Below, piece by piece: positions 23,955 to 34,424 of a stretch of 64,000 nucleotides of DNA; the stretch's first letter is position 1; every line of letters starts with the position of its first letter. Position numbers and translations under genes: made by a program. This DNA is from Cladocopium goreaui. Lineage: Eukaryota; Sar; Dinophyceae; Suessiales; Symbiodiniaceae. The stretch spans positions 202,001 to 266,000 of the forward strand of contig CAMXCT020006642.1 of assembly GCA_947184155.2 (NCBI GenBank), in the 5' to 3' direction. The notes beneath the pieces were generated by a model that saw only the letters and a program-made list of their open reading frames with translations, searched no databases and had not been told where the DNA came from.

Positions 23955-24775
23955 AATAGTGAGAAGTTTTTACACACAGTAGCTTTTACACAGACACTTT
24001 TCCACAGAAAGCTTTTACCCACAGAAGCTTTTACATACAGAAGCTTTTACACAGACACGTTTACACACAGATACGTTTACACACAGACACTTTTACACAC
24101 AGACCCTTTTACACACAGGAGTTGCTTTTACACACAAATGCTTGTACACACAGAAGCTTTTACACATAGACGCTTTTACACACAGGCACTTTTACACACA
24201 AACACTTTTACACAGAAACTCTTTTACACACAGACGCTTTTACACGCAGACGCTTTTACACACAGACGCTTTTACACACAGACGCTTTTACACACAGACG
24301 CTTTGACACACAGACGCTTTTACACGGACACTTTTACACATAGACATGTTTACACACAGACACTTTTAGACACAGACCTTTTTACAGACAGGAGCTGCTT
24401 TCAGACGCTTTTACACGGACACTTTTACACACAGACATGTTTACACACAGACACTTTTACACACAGACCTTTTTACAGACAGGAGCTGCTTTTACACACA
24501 AACGCTTTGACACACAGAAGCTTTTACACATAGACGCTTTTACACACAGGCACTTTTACACACAAACGCTTTTACACACAAACACTTTTACACACAAACA
24601 CTTTTACACACAGACGCTTTTACACGCAGACGCTTGTACACACAGAAGCTTTTACACACAAACACTTTTACGCAGAAACACTTTGACACACAGACGCTTT
24701 TACACACAGACGGCTTGACACACAAGCGCTTTTACACACAATCACTTGTACACACAGACGCTTTTACACAGAGGC
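23955..24775. repeat. 16-bp minisatellite, unit ACGCTTTTACACACAG, array 1
   Basis: About 50 units, most 16 bp long, have variants at the first three bases (ACG, AAG, ACA, GGC) and occasional 14- or 20-bp units. A higher-order repeat holding GGAGCTGCTTT or GGAGTTGCTTT recurs near 24118, 24390 and 24480. The 205-codon Thr/His/Phe-rich frame is an artefact. Confidence 0.92.
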
Positions 24776-24799
24776 CGGCCCAAGTAGTCACAGCGAAGT

Positions 24800-24935
24800 C
24801 ATCGTTGTCGTGGCGACCTCAGCAATCCGACGGGGTGGTGTGGTGAAGTCCTATTTCCATGTGCCTCGTAACCAGCATGTATAAACATGTCATGCGGGCT
24901 ATGTGCTTTGGGGCCCCCCAACCAAGGTGGTTTGC
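24800..24935. repeat. Segment shared with 26080-26200 in permuted order
   Basis: It contains CGACCTCAGCAATCCGACGG followed about 90 bp later by GTGCTTTGGGGCCCCCCAAC. The copy at 26080-26200 has the same two blocks in reverse order but on the same strand, next to the second 16-bp array. Confidence 0.6.
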
Positions 24936-25419
24936 CATCTCCTGAAAAAAAGGTATAAACGGGCGGACATGGCAGGCAGCGACCGTTTCTGGGCCGGGAC
25001 ACGCACAGTATTACAATATGATAGAAGTTGGTTCTTTATGGGTTTAGGGTCCTGACTCCTGACTGTGACTGGAATGGAAACTCTTATCTTAACACTCATA
25101 CATCCATCTCTATATATTAAAAGTCATACATCCATCTTTATATCATATCTCTATCTCTATCTCAATCTAAAATATATCGATTTGTTTCTTTGTGGTAGCA
25201 GCTTATCCAGGTAATCCATCCCATCCCGGGGCCCTGACTCGATGCAAACCTAGCTGCACAGACCAACAATGCGGACCCGCAAAGCATTCAAGGACTATGA
25301 CTAATGACTGTGACAGATCACATTCAGCGATGTCCCGGCACAACTATACGCGCAAAAGGAATCGGCAGCTTTATTGCTCTTCTATGGAGTCTCAGACCGT
25401 TCTGCTTGACCCACGCCGA

Positions 25420-25950
25420 TACACTATGGTGAGACAGGATGCACTACGGTGAAACTGAATGTCTCAAGCAAAGATGCGTGCATCAGCAAGTCTCAGACAG
25501 TTCTGGTTGACTCATGCTGATGCACTTCATTTTCAAGTTCAATGCTCAGACAGTTCTGGTTGCAATACAAGAATCAAAGTTAAACTAAGCTGCTCACAAA
25601 GGTGTTGACGCACGCCGATGCACTACGGTGAGACAGGATGCACTACGGTGAAACTGAATGTCTCAAGCAAAGATGCGTGCATCAACAAGTCTCAGACAGT
25701 TCTGGTTGACTCATGCTGATGCACTTCATTTTCAAATTCAATGCTCAGACAGTTCTGGTTGCAATACAAGAATCAAAGTTAAACATCAAATAACTAAGCT
25801 GCTCACAAAGGTGTTGACGCACGCCGATGCACTACAGTGAGACAGGATGCACTACGGTGAAACTGAATGTCTCAAGCAAAGATGCGTGCATCAACAAGTC
25901 TCAGACAGTTCTGGTTGACTCATGCTGATGCACTTCATTTTCAAATTCAA
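25420..25950. repeat. Tandem repeat of 199-209 bp, about 2.6 copies
   Basis: GATGCGTGCATCA recurs at 25473, 25672 and 25881. Units include ACTACGGTGAAACTGAATG, TCTCAGACAGTTCTGGTTG and CTGCTCACAAAGGTGTTGAC. Copies are almost identical, so the amplification is recent. Confidence 0.85.
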
Positions 25951-26079
25951 TTGACATCAGTGGCTACCGCGGTTGATCTTTATCTGGGCACCTCCACGGA
26001 CCTTAGGTAAAATCCAACTACCATGCTATATAATATGAACAGGTACTACCACTGCCTCGATCTGCGAAATTCGTATCCT

Positions 26080-26204
26080 GTCTCATGAGGGCGGTGTGCT
26101 TTGGGGCCCCCCAACCAGCGTGGGTCTGGCAGGCGGCGGACATTGCTGGCCACCTCAGCATTTCGACGGAGGGGTGAAGTTCGTACCATGTATTTGTCAC
26201 ACAA
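26080..26204. repeat. Permuted partner of 24800-24935
   Basis: GTGCTTTGGGGCCCCCCAAC at about 26095 precedes CCACCTCAGCATTTCGACGG at about 26150. This is the reverse of the order in the first copy. Confidence 0.6.
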
Positions 26205-26752
26205 ACCCTTTGACACACAGACGCTTTTACACACAGACGCTTTTTACACACAGACGCTGTCACACACAATCACATGTACACACAGAGGCTTTTACACAAA
26301 CACTTTTACACAAACACTTTGACACAAACACTTTTACACACAGAAGCTTTTACATACAAACACTTTTACACACAGACGCTTTTACACACAAACGCTTTGA
26401 CACACAGACGCTTTTACACACAGACAACCTCTAAACACAGACGCTTTTTACACGCAAACGCTTTCACACACAAACACATTTACACACAGACAACCTCTAC
26501 ACACAGACGCTTTTTACACGCAAACGCTTTCACACACAAACACATTTACACACAGAGGCTTTTACACAGAAACACTTGAACACAAACACTTTTACACACA
26601 AACACTTTTACACACAGACGCTTTTACACACAGACACTTTGACACACAGACGCTTTGACACACAGACGCTTTTACACACAGAGACTTTTACACACAAACA
26701 CTTTGACACACAGATGCTTTTACACACAGGGACTTTTACACACAGACAAGAA
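26205..26752. repeat. 16-bp minisatellite, array 2
   Basis: It has the same ACGCTTTTACACACAG unit as array 1. A local duplication of about 70 bp holding ACAACCTCTAAACAC / ACAACCTCTACACAC occurs at 26425-26560. Confidence 0.92.
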
Positions 26753-26754
26753 CG

Positions 26755-27115
26755 GCACAAGTAAAATTGCACTTTTACCTCAGTTTTTGCCGATCGACCC
26801 TCATTTCGTGCGAAAGGGTTGCTCCGGCACAAGTAAAATCGCAGTTTTACCTCAGTTTTTGCCGATCGACCCTCATTTCGTGCAAAAGGGTTGCTCCAGG
26901 ACAAGTAAAATCGCAGTTTTACCTCAGTTTTTGCCGATCGACCCTCATTTCGTGCGAAAGGGGTGCTCCAGGACAAGTAAAATCGCAGTTTTACCTCAGT
27001 TTTTGCCGATCGACCCTCATTTCGCGAAAGGGTTGCTCCGGGACAAGTCAAATCGCAAATTTACCTCAGTTTTTGCCGATCGACCCTCATTTCGTGCGAA
27101 AGGGTTGGCGTTTCG
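26755..27115. repeat. 72-bp tandem array, about five copies
   Basis: GCCGATCGACCCTCATTTCG begins at 26789, 26861, 26933, 27005 and 27075, giving periods of 72, 72, 72 and 70. Units also share GTAAAATCGCAGTTTTACC, itself an inverted repeat (GGTAAAACTGCGATTTTAC on the other strand). Conservation is high. The mixed-composition frames through it (up to 180 codons) follow from a period divisible by three and are not evidence for a gene. Confidence 0.9.
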
Positions 27116-27189
27116 TGACTCGCCGCCGGCACCACCCTCGGCCTTAAGAGAGAAAGATAAAAAGAAGGCGAGAGAGAGAAAAAGGATAG

Positions 27190-27775
27190 AGATGTGAGAG
27201 AAGATGTGAAGATGAGCAGATGTGAAGATGAGCAGATGTGAAGATGAGCAGATGTGAGAGAAGGTGTGAAGATGAGCAGATGTGAAGATGAGCAGATGTG
27301 AGAGAAGATGTGAAGATGAGCAGATGTGAAGATGAGCAGATGTGAGAGAAGATGTGAAGATGAGCAGATGTGAGAGAAGATGTGAGACAAGATGTGAGAG
27401 AATATGTAAGAGAAGATGTGAGAGAAGATGTGAAGATGAGCAGATGTGAGAGTAGATGTGAGAGAGATGTGAGAGAAGATGTGAAGATGAGCAGATGTGA
27501 AGATGAGAAGATGTGAGAGAAGGTGTGAAGATGAGCAGATGTGAAGATGAGCAGATGTGAAGATGAGCAGATGTGAGAGAAGATGTGAAGATGAGCAGAT
27601 GTGAAGATGAGCAGATGTGAAAGAAGGTGTGAAGATGAGCAGATGTGAAGATGAGCAGATGTGAAGATGAGCAGATGTGAAGATGAACAGATGTGAAGAT
27701 GAGAAGATGTGAAGATGAGAAGATGAGATACAGATGTGAAGATGAGAAGATGTGAAGATGAGAAGATAAGATACA
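27190..27775. repeat. Minisatellite of GATGTGAAGATGAGCA and GATGTGAGAGAA units
   Basis: Units of about 12-16 bp alternate in irregular order over nearly 600 bp. The minus-strand Ser/His/Leu-rich frame of 255 codons is an artefact. Confidence 0.9.
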
Positions 27776-27931
27776 GACCCCCACTATTGGAAGAACCCTG
27801 CGCTCAGACGCTCTCGGGAACTACAGAGAAAATACGAAAAACCTTGAAACATGTTTATGGAATTGTATAAAAACTGTTGGAAACAACATGGGCAATTTGG
27901 CAGGTTCTAAAATGCTCACATGTCCCGTTAG

Positions 27932-28102
27932 TCCAATCTAACATTCTTCTCTGTAACCAACATCAAGATCATCAAGGAATGGTCCAAAACTGACGAACTG
28001 TATGAGCATCCCCCTGAGTTTGTTGCCTTGTGCACCAGGTTCGAGCTACTCACAGTGACAATTGGACATCAGAATTTCTGCCAAGGCAAAGGATCAATTT
28101 GA
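27932..28102 (+). CDS. Exon-like coding fragment, unknown protein
   Basis: An open frame after TAG at 27929 encodes a protein-like peptide (56 codons to TGA at 28100). It includes IKIIKEWSKTDELYEHPPEF and ALCTRFELLTVTIGHQNFC. A pyrimidine-rich TTCTTCTCTG stretch precedes ACATCAAG, and ACCAG|GTTCG could be a donor. The mix of charged and hydrophobic residues is unlike the repeat frames around it. I recognise no family. It could be an exon or a gene remnant. Confidence 0.35.
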   Translation, partial: SNLTFFSVTNIKIIKEWSKTDELYEHPPEFVALCTRFELLTVTIGHQNFCQGKGSI

Positions 28103-28545
28103 GTTTGTTTTATTTGCCCTTATTTACATTGTGGGTTCTTTCTTTTATTGGTTTTTGTGAATCAGTATCTGTTCCAGGTTGCTTCCTTTTTTTTCATTTC
28201 GCATGTTGGTTGTTTTTGTTTGCAATTTTTCTATTTTTGCCTTTTCCAGTCGAAACTTGTCACTGCAAGACGGATAGTATATGGTTGTACTCAAAAATGG
28301 GGACGCCAAAAAAAAAAGGATGGCGGCTCAACCGCTGTCACCAAGATCTAACAGCGGAACTGAAAGGGCGCCCAAGTGCATGAGTTGAGCTGTACCGACA
28401 AAGGACCTGAGAGCGGGGCATCGATGGGAAAATTGGGGTCATCAGGCGCCTTTCCATGAGTATATATGTGTCTATATTATATGGTGCATGTTATACAATA
28501 CAAACTTATCATGCATGTCAAATATAGCATATACTATAGCATATA

Positions 28546-28550
28546 GTATG

Positions 28551-28598
<48 letters not shown>

Positions 28599-28850
28599 TG
28601 TATGTATGTATGTATGTATGTATGTATGTATGTATGTATGTATGTATGTATGTATATGTCTGTGTATGATTGTATATGTATATGTATATGATTGTATATG
28701 TGTATGTGTACGTGTACGTGTACGTGTATGTATATGTGTATGTGTATGTGTGTATACGCATATGTATGTGTACATGTAATATATATATATATAATGATTT
28801 ATATATGTATGTATGTATACATAATTGTAATTATATATATGTTAGGGTTG
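28546..28850. repeat. TA, TATG and TGTA microsatellites
   Basis: A TA run leads into about 20 pure TATG units (28570-28655), followed by TGTATA and TGTACG variants. Confidence 0.95.
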
Positions 28851-29208
28851 TTCTAAATGCTGGTTTCGTGGTTGACGTATACCGTATAGCACAGTCTTGC
28901 GCACGCCCTTGCGCCCTAATTATGTAATTGTGCGTATATAATATACATTTGTCGGCTGATTTTTAGTGCTTGAATCAGGGATATGCCGCATGCAATCATG
29001 ATATACCTCCATTCAAAAGAATCCGCCGAACCAGAGAAGAGCAGCAGCCATGCAGTGCTTTCTTGGCTGGGCGCAGCGTGAAAAAACAGCGCGACCTCCG
29101 CGCGAAACAGAAACAGTTTCGTTGGCGGTCACCAGTTGCCGAAGATGAAACGGTCAGTTTCCCATCGAATCGGGGCCCTCCACACGGATTGTGTTTTTTT
29201 TCACCCAG

Positions 29209-29358
29209 ATCCAATGGATTATCATCGAATTCCCATTGGCCAAGTTGAAGGCTATCATCCCTAAAATCCCCATAGAGCTGGGGGCTGCCTACAATGACCA
29301 GCAAGTCAGCGGGGGCTACACTGTATCAGCTATGGAACGGGCGATTAAGTTCCTATGA
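29209..29358 (+). CDS. Candidate terminal exon, 49 residues plus stop
   Basis: A strong acceptor-like signal (a run of eight T, then CACCCAG) precedes an open frame that begins immediately in phase. It encodes 49 residues, starting IQWIIIEFPLAKLKAIIPK and ending SAMERAIKFL, then TGA at 29356. The peptide is rich in Ile, Lys and Pro with no low complexity. Its length is an exact multiple of three including the stop. The gene's upstream exons are unknown; the fragment at 27932-28102 is a candidate, but the phases do not clearly match. Confidence 0.45.
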   Translation: MQWIIIEFPLAKLKAIIPKIPIELGAAYNDQQVSGGYTVSAMERAIKFL

Positions 29359-29469
29359 CCTCAGAGTGATATGAAAGTTTCATGGAGGGGGCGCAATAGC
29401 CCAGAAACAACCGGTATAGGCCTGTTGTTGTCGGAAATTCTAAACATGTTGTCACATGATTGCAGTGAA

Positions 29470-29934
29470 TCACGGCAACCGATTTCCAACGATCAATTTT
29501 TGCGCTGTACGCCCGGGTGTGGCCGAGCCAGGCAGTGGGACACAGCCCTCTGCCAACTGTCCTTCCGTTTGGATTTTTTCATCAACCAGGATCGAAGTGC
29601 AGGGTGCTTTCAAAATGGGGCTGGAAAATCCCACCAGTTGATAGGTGGTAAACATCCCATGATTTTGTTGGGCTTCAACCATCCGTTTGGTGGTGCAGGA
29701 ATTCGCAACCATCCACAGTATCTTTCCCTCATATCGTCCAATTGAGAAAGCCACATTCCTGTTTTCACATAGACTCGGCCATGACACCCCAGCCTTTTGC
29801 TTGTCAAAGGAAGCGGTTTCGGTGCCCTCAATCCATTGACCAGCAATCCAGCAACAGCCATCGGTTGAGAGTGACTCTCTTCGGTAACTTGATTCGTTTA
29901 GATATGCAAAACACATCAAAAAAACTTGCATCAT
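29470..29934 (-). other. Unassigned open frame of 154 codons, minus strand
   Basis: This mixed-composition frame includes FSIGRYEGKILWMVANSC and QNHGMFTTYQLVGFSS. A plus-strand frame of 124 codons overlaps it. The minus frame looks more protein-like, but no domain or splice site confirms it. Confidence 0.25.
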
Positions 29935-30294
29935 AGTGAAATGGTGTTAAATGGTGCTGGTTGGTGGTTCACACCGCATCCCAAGACTGCTTATGTACCA
30001 GCCAGCAATCCAAAGAGATCACCCCTGCCGCGCCATTTCAAAGGCAGGCGGCCGTCACACGGCAGGCAACAAGCCAAAGCCACGAAAAGAAAATTCGTGG
30101 AGTGCAAGTCAGGATTGCCAAAAGTTCCTTGAAATCGGTGCAAATCTGTCCGGATTCATCAGGATAGCTCAAGAATGCTAAGTTTAAACTTCAACTTCAC
30201 CTGTTTTGGAGCACCGGCCCTTTGAAGGCTATGAAATCTTGACTCGCACTCTCAGGAAGATGCGACTGGCTCTGGGAAGTGGCTGAATGCCTGA

Positions 30295-30765
30295 ATGCTT
30301 CGGTGTTTCCTTGCTAAAAGTTCAATTCCAGATGTTCGAAATTCGGGTATCCACAGACCCAGAAAATCGCTGAATTTTTGTATCAAACCATCCAATTTTG
30401 GGGTATTGATCAATTTGAATCAATTTGACCCGTACTCAATGACTATCATTTGGCACTATCGCGGCACCCTGACACGGCGAAGCCTCAAATTTCCCACAGC
30501 GCGGCTGCCCGTTGTGGCGGCCGAACAGTCATGGGGCAAAGTTCTTTTGGCCATCAGACGCGCGTTTCCATCTCATTCAAGGGTGGACCCTCTAAATTCC
30601 CAGCTTTGTTGTTCTGGGAGCTTGTTGGTCAGTGAGAAGGACAGTTCCAAAAATACGACATTTTGCGACTACCGGATGCATTTCAGAAGACTGTGTGGGC
30701 CACTTTGGATGGTTACATGGCAAACACAAATTAGTTTTCCCCTCTTACAGCCAGCCTATCAATAG
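30295..30765 (+). other. Unassigned open frame of 156 codons
   Basis: A plus frame starting MLRCFLAKSSIPDVRN, non-repetitive and without a recognised motif. It ends about 30 bp before a small inverted-repeat element. Chance or relic are both possible. Confidence 0.2.
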
Positions 30766-30795
30766 TGTTGACTGTGCCTTTGGTATAGAATCTAG

Positions 30796-30909
30796 TACCC
30801 TCTGGTAATTTAACATAGCTATTGAAAATATTTGAAAATCACCATTTTTAATGGGAAAATCCACTATTAATGGTCATTTTCAATAGCTACGTTAAATTAC
30901 CAGAGGGTA
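30796..30909. mobile_element. Small TIR element, family 1 (CCCTCTGGTAA), 114 bp
   Basis: TA-CCCTCTGGTAATTTAAC at the left is matched by GTTAAATTACCAGAGGG-TA at the right. Inverted ends reach about 25 bp (through CATAGCTATTG). Flanking TA fits a Tc1/mariner-type, Stowaway-like miniature element. The ends contain G|GTAA and TTACCAG|A, which resemble splice donor and acceptor. Confidence 0.8.
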
Positions 30910-32394
30910 TCCTTTATTGCTTATCCATGTCACTGTTGGTATCTATAATTCTACCAGGATCATGGTTGACAGCTGGAAATGCAGCTGTAAACTCTATGAC
31001 TTCGCCTCGACAAAGAGTTGCATCCAATACACCTACACATGGCAGTGTGTCAAAACCTTGTACCCCTGGTGAACATCACAATAGCTGGTAAATGGATGTT
31101 CATCCCACTAAAAATGGTATTAGTATTGATCCATACCCACATGTCTGCTCATGGTTTGGAGTAGAAAATTTTCAGACCCAGGTGAAGTTCTGAAGCCTTA
31201 TCTTTGAATAATTCATGGGTAGCCGGGCATGATCATCAACCAGTGCGGGCTTAAGTTCGGTCAATCGTCATTCCAACTTCGGCGCTGTTTCCAAGGCCGT
31301 CTCGACTGGACACCCTGCACCTGCTGAAATTCGCAATCACTTGGGTGTAGCTAGTTCGAATCCTCTCTTTTTCTGGATCCTGTGCAGCTATTTCATTCCC
31401 CAAAAGTGACAAAAAAAAATCCAGAAAGATACACAAAGCATGAAAAGCATGAAAAGTGTGTGAACAGAAAAAACTCTTCAGCACAAGAGAAGAGGCATCA
31501 CGATTTCGGAGGAATTTCAATTCTGAAATTTGCCTTACGGCCCCTACGGTTCGCTGAATGCCTGAATAAGGAAATTCTGTCACCATCCTGCGCATTTTGT
31601 GGCAGAGGGGTGGATTCCATCCCTCCTGAGTAGAGGTATCGCCACGTCAGAAACATGGATGAAATCACCATGGGCCGTATGGATTCTCATATCTTTGACT
31701 CATTTTTTTGATTCACTTGAGATATCTGGCAAACTCCATATAATCCCCAATATAATATATATATATTGTTCGATAATATAAGCCATTATAAGCCCGTGTA
31801 ATCATCAATCAACATGATTTTAGCAGCAATTGCTCACTCGAAATATCTTGAAATCAGATTCGCATCAACTGCACCCAACCGCATCTTTGCAAACTTGCTC
31901 AGCAACACCTGCACATGGTCATTGGATGATGCGAAGCCCCTGGGTGTCTTCATTGAAATCATCTAAGAAGAATTCCTGAAAATCATGTCTACCCTTTCTG
32001 ACCCCATACAGTTGGACAGATCAACTTAGGGTGTCGAGTCGCTGTCGAGGGCCAGTTGGTATACAAGTTTCCAATTGACGGGCCAATCTGAAGGATTTGG
32101 GACCCAAATACGGGATGGTCAAATGATCCTCAATCTTAGTATACAATTGCTTAGCAGTTCCTTGTCCCATTGTAACTGAGATTTTTTTGGATGCAACCAT
32201 TTGACTGCTAGCCAATTGTTATTCATGTAGATAACTAATCTGGGTAATTCATACTCTTTGAAGACGTCAAGTGACATGCTAACCTTCTTATGGGGTAGCC
32301 CATCCCACTGCTCATTGGTAGCCATTCGTATCATACCAAACTTCAGGGATTACAGTATGATTACAACTATTGGAATGTGAATTTTCGGTAAACT
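30910..32394. other. AT-richer spacer without a supported gene
   Basis: Apart from the family 8 copy, I see only short frames. The minus frame at 31251-31595 (114 codons) has no motif. Confidence 0.4.
31037..31143. mobile_element. Single copy of the family 8 unit (GGCAGTGTGTCAAAACC)
   Basis: It carries GGCAGTGTGTCAAAACCTTG, then ATAGCTGG, ATGGATG, CCCACTAAAAATGG and GTATTGATCCATACCCA. These are the same blocks, in order, as each unit of the array at 57428-58860. The unit therefore also exists as an interspersed element. Confidence 0.65.
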
Positions 32395-32498
32395 TACCCT
32401 CTGGTAATTTAACATAGCTATTGAAAATGGCCATTTATAGTGGATTTTCCCATTAAAAATTGTGATTTTCCATAGTTATGTTAGTTTACCAGAGGGTA
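32395..32498. mobile_element. Small TIR element, family 1, 104 bp
   Basis: TA-CCCTCTGGTAATTTAACAT at the left pairs with ATGTTAGTTTACCAGAGGG-TA at the right. The inner halves, around GTGGATTTTCCCATTAAAAA, match the other family 1 copies. Confidence 0.85.
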
Positions 32499-32580
32499 AC
32501 TTACTGTAGTTTGTAAACTGATCCCATGAAAGTCATTGGAAGAAAGTACTGGCCGAGGCCTCAAGGCATCTCAAGGCATC

Positions 32581-32667
32581 TCAAGGCAATGGCGCCGCCA
32601 CCCAAAGGGCCCCCAACAGCAGCAGAAAGCTGGCGCCCTTCAGCCACATGGGAGGTTCCGAGGCCTC
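32581..32667 (-). CDS. Candidate terminal exon (28 residues plus stop) of the split minus-strand gene
   Basis: On the minus strand, TTTTCCTTGCAAG precedes a GC-rich frame that opens in phase and encodes EASEPPMWLKGASFLLLLGA and then LWVAAPLP, ending at TGA (32581-32583). The C-terminus is strongly hydrophobic. GC content and Ala/Leu bias match the other minus-strand candidates. The exon lies between a complete family 1 element (32395-32498) and a family 1 end (32699). An alternative frame without a hydrophobic stretch is also open through the exon, so the reading frame is not certain. Confidence 0.35.
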   Translation of the reverse strand, partial: EASEPPMWLKGASFLLLLGALWVAAPLP

Positions 32668-32698
32668 CTTGCAAGGAAAATGATGGGAGTTACTGAGT

Positions 32699-32722
32699 TA
32701 CCCTCTGGTTATTTAACGCTAG
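32699..32722. mobile_element. Isolated family 1 terminus
   Basis: TA-CCCTCTGGTTATTTAACG matches the left inverted end of family 1. No matching right end was seen nearby, so this is a solo end or a truncated copy. Confidence 0.55.
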
Positions 32723-32724
32723 TA

Positions 32725-33398
32725 GATATGGAACATGACCCATTTAGAGCAGATATTTATGATCCCATCATTGATAGATTTATCCCATCATATCCCCATT
32801 ATATTCCATGATATCCCATGATTTTTCTCCCATTATTCTCATTAAAATATCCGTTTTTCCATTCCAATGTAATGGTCATTACTATATCATGGTGATTATC
32901 CAAGTATTATCCCATGTTCATCGTTGCATCATGTTGTTCTTCCATTATTGATGGTCGTACCTCTCCCAATCAATGAACCATCTATCATTGCTACCCCATC
33001 TAAATCTATTTGTATAGGATTATCACTACTATTAATAACATATCATATTGATCAGACCGTTCATGGCTATGAACATATTTACCACTTATGGGTGAACTAA
33101 CATACAATATATTAACTATGTTCATCAAGATTTATTAACCACTACTGTATGAACTAACTATGGTTGTTGATAACTATTATATAGAACTAGTTATATATAT
33201 ATATCAGGTTATCGTGGCCATTAACTATCAATTACTTTATATTATATTATTATTATTAGAGAGGCCAGCGCTCTCAGCGCCCACAAATCTCGTAAAAAAT
33301 GCTATGTTTTGAGCATGTTCTGACATGTGTGTCCAAGTCTGTAAGCAATATGTACTGTTGCCTTTTCCAGCAGTTTTAAGACATGTTCTCATTGCTGC
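32725..33398. other. AT-rich spacer
   Basis: CCCATCAT, ATTAT and TATATA words dominate. No gene-like feature is visible. Confidence 0.5.
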
Positions 33399-33400
33399 AG

Positions 33401-33483
33401 GTTGTCTATCAACGGTTCTATGTCATTTAGCCAGTGAATATCAGAAAGAAAATTCAATTTTGCCCTGTTGCGCCATGCTCAAA
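33401..33483 (+). CDS. Exon-like frame 1 of a plus-strand gene or relic
   Basis: After CATTGCTGCAG an open frame encodes CLSTVLCHLASEYQKENS and continues to CCAMLK before the adjacent stops TGA TAG at 33484-33489. The same frame reopens past the stops and runs straight into the exon candidate at 33515. An unspliced or degenerate intron is one reading; a retrocopy with stops is another. Confidence 0.3.
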
Positions 33484-33514
33484 TGATAGGGGTGTGTTTG
33501 CTTCTATGTTGCAG

Positions 33515-33645
33515 GTTTTTATAGCAAGCATGAACAAGAGGAAACAGCACTTTTGATTGACAGAAGATTTCATTTTGTCCCCAAGCAGCATTGCATCTTC
33601 CTGACAGAGCTCCCTACAGAAAGAGATATGGAATGTTTTGCAAGG
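33515..33645 (+). CDS. Candidate internal exon with canonical splice sites, 43 residues
   Basis: It is bounded by TTCTATGTTGCAG|GT on the left and GCAAGG|GTAAGCA on the right, a canonical acceptor/donor pair. It holds two bases completing a codon and then 43 codons, including FYSKHEQEETALLIDRRFHF and PTERDMECFAR. Codon use is AT-rich, unlike the GC-rich minus-strand candidates. Family not recognised. Confidence 0.4.
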
Positions 33646-33649
33646 GTAA

Positions 33650-34420
33650 GCATATTGTTCCTTTGAAAAATATTGTGTTATTAAACCCTAGTACAGCATC
33701 AACTCAGATTCTAAGGGCCACAGCATGCTTCTCATAAGTCATCGTTGAAAAATTGAAAGAATGTGGCATTTCTTGAGGAAGTTGTGGCATGCCTCTATGC
33801 AACATTCTTCTATAGAGGGAACAACATTCCTTTGAGAAAGTGTAAAGCAAGACCCTGAGATGTGCATAGCATTCCTTTAGAACAAGTGCGTTCTGTCTTC
33901 CATATATTTTAATGAACATATGATAGTAATTCCTTCCATAGAGGTAGTAGTCCTTTTAGAGAAGGGTAGCATTTCCTTAAGATAAAATATGCATATACAT
34001 TAGTGTTTTTCAGAAAAGCGGCATTGCTATCAGACAATACTTGATGGTTTCATGAAATCTTGATTTTAAACAACGGTATTATGCCATATTACTTCGAAAA
34101 AATATTATTCATTTGGAAAATATAATATGATTTTCAAATAACATAATTCACTGTATGATATTATTAATTATATATATATATGCAGCTACCCACAATCTTC
34201 CTTTCAAAAGTATGTAGCATCTCTTTGAGAAGTAGCCTTCAAGACACACAGCAGTCCTAGTGACAGAGTATGGCTGAGTATGGTGTGATTTACAGTAAGT
34301 TGTTGTACAAAAGGGAACCCTTTCATATTTACAGTAAGTTGTTGTACAACGTGGGCGCTCACAACGCTGCTTTCAGTATTAATATTATTATTATTATTAT
34401 TATATATACACAGATTACCA
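33650..34420. other. AT-rich spacer with repeated CATTCCTTT words
   Basis: Words such as ACATTCCTTTGAGAA, GCATTCCTTTAGAA and GCATTTCCTTAAG recur irregularly at 33800-33990. A duplicated TTACAGTAAGTTGTTGTACA occurs at about 34290 and 34330. Confidence 0.45.
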
Positions 34421-34424
34421 CCCC

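Noticed and set aside
23916..24718. 205-codon Thr/His/Phe-rich frame
   Set aside because: It is the 16-bp minisatellite; three units make a 16-residue period.
23955..26752. CRISPR array
   Set aside because: Units are contiguous without unique spacers, and no cas gene or prokaryotic context is present.
26655..27197. 180-codon plus-strand frame with repeated [11 protein letters not shown]
   Set aside because: The 72-bp period is divisible by three, so one open unit stays open. No start context, splice site or non-repeat domain is present.
27017..27784. 255-codon Ser/His/Leu-rich frame
   Set aside because: GATGTGAAGATGAGC minisatellite read on the minus strand.
29505..29560. tRNA-like GGTGTGGCCGAGCC
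   Set aside because: No acceptor stem or T-arm can be folded around it; it lies within open frames.
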